A stretch of DNA of 26,124 nt from Cyanobacteria bacterium UBA5018. GTDB taxonomy: Bacteria; Cyanobacteriota; Cyanobacteriia; PCC-6307; Cyanobiaceae. The notes beneath the pieces are model-generated. The model had not been told where the DNA came from. It saw nothing but the letters and a program-made list of their open reading frames with translations, and searched no databases. Numbering within the stretch: position 1 is the stretch's first letter; each line of letters opens with the position of its first letter. The translations under genes were made by a program, and so were the position numbers. The DNA lies in assembly GCA_002396505.1 (NCBI GenBank), contig DGYA01000094.1, forward strand, positions 53,711 through 79,834, read 5' to 3'. Shown here in pieces: positions 17,323 to 23,441 of this stretch.

Positions 17323-19494
17323 GCCGATCATGGTGAGGCCATCAGCTGCACCGGCTTGCAGCCAGGTGTCATCGCCACTTGCACCTACTACCGGCAAAGG
17401 AGTCACCGTAGGAAGATCCATACTGAACTGGAAAATCTGACCGCCGTAGTCAGCTTTGTTTGCCTTAACAGCACCACCAGATTCACCAGACTGCTGTACA
17501 ACACCAATAAAAACATGCTCAGAGAGCGGGCGACTTTGCTCAACAGTCAGAGCGCCATTTCCCTTAAGTTCTTCTTGGGAGTAAAAGCTACCATCAGCTT
17601 TCTTGGCGACAAGTGCTGTAACATTCCAGCTGCCAGAAAATTCAGAGTTTCTAGGAGTTGCGTGGGTACCTTCATAGGCAGCTGCACCGGCTGCAGCTCG
17701 TGGATTTTTGTTGCCGCCAGCTTGGGCCAGGAAATAGCCAGTACTATTGGGCTCAACCTGCAATGTATTCTCATCAATAACGAGGGCAAGCTTGCGCTCA
17801 CCATAATCATTGCCGGAGTCTTCGTCAATGATCAGAACATCTGCGTCGGAAGATTTAACCCAGAGTAGGCCATCAGGATCGTTGAGCTTGTAGTTGTTTA
17901 GCTTGATATGCTTCTCTGCGGTGGCGCCTGATGGATTGCCGGTAGCGTCAAAGTGACCGACCCCTTTGCCGCCCACATCAACTTTGAGTGCTCCGTCGAC
18001 AGCAGCGAGGATACGGGTAACTTCAGCAGTCAGGTAGTCGGGAAGACCATTCTTGTCGGCGTCGTTGTTGACCAGCTCAGAGGCAATAGTCTTGGTGAAG
18101 TCAATTCCAAGCAAGCCACCGGTGCGTGTATGGTTTTGAACATAGCGAGACTTGCTGGTATCTGGATCAACCGCTGGGTGCTCAACCTTGGTATCGCTAT
18201 TAAAATATGTATAACCAGCTGGCTGCGAATTAACTTCTGTTACGCCATTGACCGTATCACCATCTTGAGCCCAGCGAAAAATTTCCGTATCCTTAACAGC
18301 CTCTGGCGTTGCAAATCCATCCCATCTGTAGCTCGTGGGGATATAGCGAGCAGTAAAGCTATTGGGCGCCGTTTTATTCTGAAGATAGGCATCGAGCATC
18401 TTGGCATCGGCATCAACTGTGGTAATGCCTAGGCTCTGGTAAGTACTGGCACTAGCCGCCATGCCATAGAGTTGGCCATAAAGAAGGCCATTTCGCGCTA
18501 AAAATTGATCTCGGTCATTGGCGCTACTGGAGATTAGCTTGCCAGTTTCGTCATATCCCTTACGACCAACATAAATCTTGAGTGGTGCCACGCCCATGTC
18601 GTGATTGTAGCCAGATGCCACAATTACCACATAGTCTTTATTGTTACCTGGGTTGATGGGCATTAGCTTTTCATAGCCTGCCTGGCCAAGGCTTGGGGCC
18701 GTGTAAGCAACCTGCTTATTAACATCAACCACCATAGAAGCCAAGCCCATGGTGGCATTAGCTACATCACTACCTTTGAGCGGACCACTGCCGTCGGGAT
18801 CAGCAAACATTGAATTACCAATGTTCCATTCCTCACCCATCAACCAGATATCATCAGCAAAACCTATTTTATCGCCGTATTTATTGGCATTTTCATAAAA
18901 TGCGCCACAAAAAGAATGAAAGAAGAAATCACCTTGAGTGAGCTTCCGTGCAGCTAAAAATTCAACAATTGATCCATCAGGGTTGGTCTGATTACCCCAT
19001 TTTCCGCCAAGATCAGTCTTGTCTAAGGTCTTTGATGTAACTTCTTTGCCGAAAACATTATAAACTGTATTAAACAAATTACCAGAGCCCTTGACCATTT
19101 CACTGGCTAAGGTAACATTATCCAAGAAGTCTGCAAACTTGGTGCGATCATAATCAATAGTATGAATGTGAGAGCCTGTAAACTTAACTCCACTCTTCAT
19201 CTCCCAGCCATATGTCTCATTAGACATGGTGGCATAAGATTCGGATTGATAGGCTACCCGAACCGTATTATCATCTTTAAGCCAAGCAGCGTTGCCGTCT
19301 GGATAGCCTGTAAGCGCCTTCCCCGTAACGGAATCAATTTCACCAACGGTGGCAATAGCCTTAAATTTAGCATAGGGGAAATCGGTGTCGCCGCTACGGC
19401 CATCTAATCTTTCTTTGGCCTCATCCGCAGTACTTGCCTCGGGAATAAGAGCGGCAACCTGCCCGATTGTCTTGAGGGCTGGATTGGATGTCAT
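16777..19494 (-). CDS. phoX: PhoX-type (DUF839-like) alkaline phosphatase with shared RTX-like C-terminal module
   Basis: A 905-residue protein. Residues 1-700 resemble PhoX, the calcium/iron phosphomonoesterase family. They carry HSFCGAFY (Cys196) and WLMGEEWN (Glu221, Glu222), at a Cys-to-Glu-Glu spacing close to that of the FC...GEE boxes in the two PhoX-like domains of the neighbouring giant protein. They also have a PhoX-like late acidic segment DEDSGNDYGERKLAL (about 557-571). The N-terminal NHE box of those domains reads QSE here (Glu85 kept). The last 181 residues are copy 2 of the shared module. ATG 19492-19494 has no upstream Shine-Dalgarno and no signal peptide follows. The divergence from the other two PhoX-like units shows it is not a recent copy of them. 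Phosphatase activity is likely; the family call rests on motifs and is less secure than for phoA or phoD. Confidence 0.75.
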   Translation of the reverse strand: MTSNPALKTIGQVAALIPEASTADEAKERLDGRSGDTDFPYAKFKAIATVGEIDSVTGKALTGYPDGNAAWLKDDNTVRVAYQSESYATMSNETYGWEMKSGVKFTGSHIHTIDYDRTKFADFLDNVTLASEMVKGSGNLFNTVYNVFGKEVTSKTLDKTDLGGKWGNQTNPDGSIVEFLAARKLTQGDFFFHSFCGAFYENANKYGDKIGFADDIWLMGEEWNIGNSMFADPDGSGPLKGSDVANATMGLASMVVDVNKQVAYTAPSLGQAGYEKLMPINPGNNKDYVVIVASGYNHDMGVAPLKIYVGRKGYDETGKLISSSANDRDQFLARNGLLYGQLYGMAASASTYQSLGITTVDADAKMLDAYLQNKTAPNSFTARYIPTSYRWDGFATPEAVKDTEIFRWAQDGDTVNGVTEVNSQPAGYTYFNSDTKVEHPAVDPDTSKSRYVQNHTRTGGLLGIDFTKTIASELVNNDADKNGLPDYLTAEVTRILAAVDGALKVDVGGKGVGHFDATGNPSGATAEKHIKLNNYKLNDPDGLLWVKSSDADVLIIDEDSGNDYGERKLALVIDENTLQVEPNSTGYFLAQAGGNKNPRAAAGAAAYEGTHATPRNSEFSGSWNVTALVAKKADGSFYSQEELKGNGALTVEQSRPLSEHVFIGVVQQSGESGGAVKANKADYGGQIFQFSMDLPTVTPLPVVGASGDDTWLQAGAADGLTMIGNTIFTGAGNDTLEIALSDGFENKIFTGSGADTIFAGSRDVITGGSGDDSITATAGDSNRLSGMSGNDKFFIGSAANRALGGAGNDIFTILETAGTNYLNGGVGADQFWLIDAAGEKPAAKQYVMDFSAGEDKVGLRGLSFSALSFSQVGADTLLSVSGTAIGHFNNLSVATLNNQANFVFG

Positions 19495-20014
19495 TTTGAT
19501 TTGAGAATCAAAGAAGAGAAAAAAATTGCTTAAATAACAATTAAAAGCCGCTGGAAAAAAATACGATGAAGGCTTTTAGACATGCTATTAAGCAGGCGAA
19601 ATGCTAGGGAGGAGCGCCTGGGAGGGATGTGATCTGCAGCACAGCCCAGGGGTTATCCAGATTGCTTACTATCCGCCCAAGCTTTGATCAGCAACCAGCA
19701 GGATGCTCCTATGGTGAAGGATTATTCAATAAAAGCGAGTTGATTAGTCAAAGAAACTAAGTGCACGCCTAATCATTCCCATTCGACTTTTGTGAGTGAG
19801 AGGCAAGCAAGTCGCCGCAAGGCTTCTCGTGTCACAAAACCGGTGAGATCTGGGAGTTTACGAGGTGCCCTTAAGCGATCATTACTGATGCCATCGCCAA
19901 GTTACCGAAGACCATACGACTGCCACAGGCTAACCTTGACCGAGCACAGAATATAGCAACATCGACAGCATTACAATGCAAATATCTACCAAGCCAGCGC
20001 AATTTGAACACTAT
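19495..20014. other. Intergenic leader region of phoX, no gene
   Basis: About 520 bp with no credible gene. Next to the phoX start the minus strand carries two YTTAA-like units, TTTAATT (19539-19545) and TTTAAGC (19528-19534), exactly 11 bp apart: a weak Pho-box-like pair without a good third unit. The word TTTAAGCAATTT (19523-19534), about 29 nt before the ATG, is nearly repeated upstream of phoA. The remaining 400 bp shows only short open frames without recognisable similarity. Confidence 0.4.
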
Positions 20015-20058
20015 TGCGGCCCAATCCGAGCCATGGCGCCGCCAGAAGGCTACACAGT

Positions 20059-20082
20059 AAAAAACCCCGAGTTACCTCGGGG
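20059..20082 (-). terminator. Rho-independent terminator of the phoA gene (distal)
   Basis: On the minus strand a 7-bp stem (arms 20065-20071 and 20076-20082, 4-nt loop) is followed by TTTTTTAC. Confidence 0.85.
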
Positions 20083-20144
20083 CGAGAAGTGGCCATCGGC
20101 ATCAATGGTAGCGGCGCAACAGTCGGCCAAAAATAGAAGCTGGA

Positions 20145-20177
20145 GATACCGATCTCCCCAAGGAGGAGACCGGCATC
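20145..20177 (-). terminator. Hairpin just downstream of the phoA stop (proximal)
   Basis: Arms 20145-20157 and 20165-20177 pair over 13 bp (two G-U pairs), 10 nt after the stop codon, with a TATTTTTGG tract shortly after. It is the duplicate of the hairpin at 16732-16767. Confidence 0.65.
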
Positions 20178-20186
20178 GTGGCTAAA

Positions 20187-20732
20187 TCAACCGAACAGGA
20201 AGTTGGCCTGGTTGTTAAGCGTTGCAACACTGAGGTTGTTGAAGTGGCCGATGGCTGTACCTGAAACACTCAACAGGGTGTCGGCTCCCACCTGGCTGAA
20301 GCTGAGGGCAGAGAAGCTAAGACCCCGCAGGCCCACCTTGTCTTCTCCGGCGCCGAAGTCCATCACGTATTGCTTGGCAGCGGGCTTATCACCAGATGCG
20401 TCAATCAGCCAGAACTGGTCGGCACCGGCGCCACCATTGAGGTAGTTGGTGCCGGCTGTCTCGAGGATGGTGAAGATATCATTGCCAGCGCCGCCGAGGG
20501 CCCGGTTAGCGGCGCTGCCGATGAAGAATTTGTCGTTGCCGCTCATACCGCTGAGGCGGTTGCCATCGCCTGCTTCGGCGCTGATCGAGTCATCGCCGCT
20601 GCCGCCGGTGATCACATCGCGGCTGCCGGCGAAGATAGTGTCGACACCGGAGCCAGTGAAGATCGTGTTGCGGAAACCGCTGTTCAGTTCACTGTCCACC
20701 AGGTCGTCGCCAGCGCCGGTGAAGACGGTGTT
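20187..20732 (-). repeat. Shared C-terminal RTX-like module, copy 3
   Basis: The last 181 codons of the PhoA-type protein. Same length as the other copies, ending FLFG. It shares the downstream terminator block with copy 2. Confidence 0.9.
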
Positions 20733-22730
20733 CGCCTTGAAGGTGAGCTGTTGGGCCGGATTGGCAAGCTCGATCAGATCATCGCCGCTGGTGAAAGCGA
20801 GGGTGGGGCTGACAACTGAATCTTGAGCAGTTGCCAAGCGCTCGGCGGCAGTTACACCACCCAGCAGGCTCGCCTCCATGGCGAAGGCCACGTGGGCTTG
20901 GTCAATCATGCCAGGAACACCATTGATCACGGTGCCGTAGGCCTCAATACCCGTGCTGACAAACTGATCAATCAACACACTATCGGCACCCTGGTAGTAA
21001 ATGGGTACGGGGCGTTGGGTATGGGTCGTCCAAAGATCGCCAAGGCCGGTGGTGCCATCCTTCAGCTTGCCTTCTGTTCCCCAGAAGTGCCCAACCTTCT
21101 CAGCGTCTCCAGCCTTCCATTCGGCGGTTGAGCCGTTGGTCAGGGTGGGGGTGAGAGATGTGTCGTAACCCTTGTTAACTCCTGTGGTTTGCTCGTTGTT
21201 TCCAGCTTTGCTGGCCAGGATTGATTCGGCAATCTCCTGGGGGAAGTTGGGAAGAAGGGTCAGATAATGGTCATGGTCAGCGGTAACCATTACCTGATTA
21301 TTTTCCCAGCCCCCATTATCTTTCACCCATGCAGTCACCGTGCCAACAACATCATCCATGTCATGGAGGGTGCCGAGCATCAGGTCCATGTTGTCGGCAT
21401 GGGCGGCCCAGTCAATGTCGCCCACTTCCACCATCAGCCAGAAACCATCTTTATCCTTACCGAGGGCCTTCAGGGCTTGGCCGGTTAGCTGAGCAACCGT
21501 GGGGCTTGCCTTCAGTTCTGCAGCCAGGACGTCACCGGTTAGGGCTGAATTGCTGGCGTTTGTATTGGAGTTGCCGGAATAGGCACCGGTGCCTGTGGCT
21601 GAGTAATCGCTGTCTGCGGTGCGCCAGGGGAGGTTGCCTCCTTGGCCAATAGCCCCGTAGATCCCCATCAAATGTTGGGTCTCTGGATTGAAGGCCGTGA
21701 CAGCCTCTTCGAGAAGCTGAAGGCCAGTTTTGGCTGCCTTGTCGCCGGTGTAGTTGTCAGGACGTCCAATCACTGTCCAGCCTTCAGCCTGAATCGTTGG
21801 GCCAGAAGGAGTTTGGGTGAAAATGTTCTTGTTGTTTGCATCTTTTCCTGTAATGGCCTGCTGGCTAGCCTGGTATGTACCAGCGAGGAGGCCAGTGAGA
21901 GCAGCTTTGGTCACATAGGATTCGCCGCCCGCTGGGTTGCCACCACCCAGCACAATCTGGGGCTGGGTTACAAACAGAATGTCGTCGAGGATGTTGTCGG
22001 TGAGCTCAAGGGGGTGGCCATCCACGCCAAGCTTGCCGGCATTGGATGATTCCTGATATTTGTTCCGGCTGTTGACATTGGCAACAGCAGCTGCGGGAGT
22101 GGCATGGGTGATCGGTACCGATGTCACAACGCCGCCGGATTTACCGAGGGCCTTGGCCTCCGTCAAGATGGATTCGAAGCCGTCTTCGTGGATGTCTACC
22201 GAAATAGCACCGTTGTAGGTTTTGATGCCACCGTAGAGCGTGGATGCGGTATTGGCCGAATCGGGGTAATCCCCTTTGATGTATTCAGCATTAAAACCTG
22301 CGCTCGTCTTGCCCCTGTCTTGGTAATAATCGGCATCCCAGGGGGTCTCGCCACCCTTGGTGCTATCCCAGTTCACATAGGTGAGGCTGGGATCGAAAAC
22401 AAAACCATCACGAAGGGGAGCGTCGCCAGTGTCGTGGGTAGAGGTGCTGCCCTGAAGAGCGCTGTTGTTTGTGCTGCCAGCAACTTTGGTTGAACCGGTT
22501 GTAGCCAGGGTGAAGCCGCTGAAATCCTGGTAGGGGGTACCTGCACCCTTGCCCGAGGTGTAGTAATAGTCGAGGGTCCGGTTGGCAAATACTGCCTTAA
22601 TCTCTAGATCAGTTTTGCCTGCGGCCTTGAGGGTGGTTATCTCCTTTTCGACTTGATTGTAGATGGCACTGGAACGGGTCATCTCCCAGCCCATGCCATC
22701 GCCAATGATCAGAATGTTGTTCTTTGCCAT
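20187..22730 (-). CDS. phoA: PhoA-type alkaline phosphatase with shared RTX-like C-terminal module
   Basis: An 847-residue phosphomonoesterase of the alkaline phosphatase superfamily. All landmarks of the catalytic site are visible: Asp11 in IGDGMG; the nucleophile Ser158 in PDSANTAS; His209 in ITHATPAA (the His seen at this site in many non-enteric alkaline phosphatases); Glu435, Asp440 and His444 in VEVGDIDWAAH, with the same +5/+9 spacing as in E. coli PhoA; Asp485-His486 in TADHDH; and His570 in WTTHTQRP. The enzyme should therefore bind two zinc ions and be active. The last 181 residues are copy 3 of the shared module. The metal Asp is only 11 residues from ATG 22728-22730, so there is no room for a signal peptide; export must rely on the C-terminus. 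The gap to the upstream GDPD gene is 165 bp, and a tandem terminator follows. No Shine-Dalgarno is visible. Confidence 0.94.
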   Translation of the reverse strand: MAKNNILIIGDGMGWEMTRSSAIYNQVEKEITTLKAAGKTDLEIKAVFANRTLDYYYTSGKGAGTPYQDFSGFTLATTGSTKVAGSTNNSALQGSTSTHDTGDAPLRDGFVFDPSLTYVNWDSTKGGETPWDADYYQDRGKTSAGFNAEYIKGDYPDSANTASTLYGGIKTYNGAISVDIHEDGFESILTEAKALGKSGGVVTSVPITHATPAAAVANVNSRNKYQESSNAGKLGVDGHPLELTDNILDDILFVTQPQIVLGGGNPAGGESYVTKAALTGLLAGTYQASQQAITGKDANNKNIFTQTPSGPTIQAEGWTVIGRPDNYTGDKAAKTGLQLLEEAVTAFNPETQHLMGIYGAIGQGGNLPWRTADSDYSATGTGAYSGNSNTNASNSALTGDVLAAELKASPTVAQLTGQALKALGKDKDGFWLMVEVGDIDWAAHADNMDLMLGTLHDMDDVVGTVTAWVKDNGGWENNQVMVTADHDHYLTLLPNFPQEIAESILASKAGNNEQTTGVNKGYDTSLTPTLTNGSTAEWKAGDAEKVGHFWGTEGKLKDGTTGLGDLWTTHTQRPVPIYYQGADSVLIDQFVSTGIEAYGTVINGVPGMIDQAHVAFAMEASLLGGVTAAERLATAQDSVVSPTLAFTSGDDLIELANPAQQLTFKANTVFTGAGDDLVDSELNSGFRNTIFTGSGVDTIFAGSRDVITGGSGDDSISAEAGDGNRLSGMSGNDKFFIGSAANRALGGAGNDIFTILETAGTNYLNGGAGADQFWLIDASGDKPAAKQYVMDFGAGEDKVGLRGLSFSALSFSQVGADTLLSVSGTAIGHFNNLSVATLNNQANFLFG

Positions 22731-22895
22731 TTGAAAGGTTTGAAAAAAGAGTGGAAATTGCTAAATTAATTTAGTGCCGCCAGAGGGGCTAACCAAACGT
22801 TAGCGATACACAAAATATGTATCGCTAACCACATGAGTGAAGCTCAGGTAGACCTCTCTCGCCGCTAGGGGTGGGAGGTCATTGCCAGAGCTATC
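22731..22895 (-). promoter_or_regulatory. phoA leader with palindrome and hairpins
   Basis: Gap between the GDPD stop and the phoA start. From the GDPD side it contains an 8-bp-class hairpin at 22851-22880 (GACCTC/GAGGTC), which may terminate the GDPD transcript weakly. Next is a perfect 12-bp hairpin at 22799-22829 (arms GTTAGCGATACA and TGTATCGCTAAC, 7-nt loop), followed by a 14-bp perfect palindrome CTAAATTAATTTAG (22761-22774). Neither has a T-tract on the minus strand. They could be operators or RNA structures; the regulator is unknown. Confidence 0.45.
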
Positions 22896-23441
22896 TCAAC
22901 CGAACAGGAAGTTGGCCTGGTTGTTCAGAGTGGTAACACTGAGGTTGCTGAAGTGGCCGATGGCTGTGCCAGAAACACTCAACAGGGCGTCAGCTCCCAC
23001 CTGGCTGAAGCTGAGGGCTGAGAAGGTAAGGCCACGCAGGCCCACCTTGTCTTCTCCAGCGCTGAAGTCCATCACATACTGCTTGGCGGCAGGCTTATCA
23101 CCAGGAGCATCAATCAGCCAGAACTGGTCGGCACCGGCACCACCATTGAGATAGTTAGTGCCGGCAGTTTCGAGCACGGTAAAGACATCATTGCCAGCGC
23201 CGCCCAGGGCTCGGTTAGCGGCGCTGCCGATGATGAAGTCATCGTCACCGCCCATACCGCTGAGACGGTTGCCATCGCCGCCGGTGGCCCAGATTTGGTC
23301 ATCGCCACTGCCGCCGGTGATCACATCGCGGCTGCCCGCATAGATCACATCGGCACCGGAGCCCGTGAAGATCTTGTTCTCATAGCCATTGCCTATTTCC
23401 ACGTCCACGGCGTCGTTGCCGGCACCGGTGAACAGCAGATC
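22896..23441 (-). repeat. Shared C-terminal RTX-like module, copy 4
   Basis: The last 181 codons of the GDPD protein. It shares the preceding FDGRGDLLFTGAG segment with copy 1, which copies 2 and 3 lack. It differs most in the middle (DDQIWATGGDGN, DDDFIIGS). Confidence 0.9.

Larger units (their letters stand above)
20015..20186 (-). repeat. Duplicated 3' flank (terminator region), copy 2
   Basis: Counterpart of the stretch at 16600-16776: same order of distal hairpin, CATCAATGG word, AATAGAAGCT word, proximal hairpin and stop-adjacent GTGGCTAAATCA. The left limit is approximate. Confidence 0.75.

Noticed and set aside
19780..19930. Open minus-strand stretch of about 50 codons (containing LPDLTGFVTREALRRL) in the phoX upstream gap
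   Set aside because: No start with a ribosome site, no recognisable family and short length; possibly a gene remnant but not enough to call.
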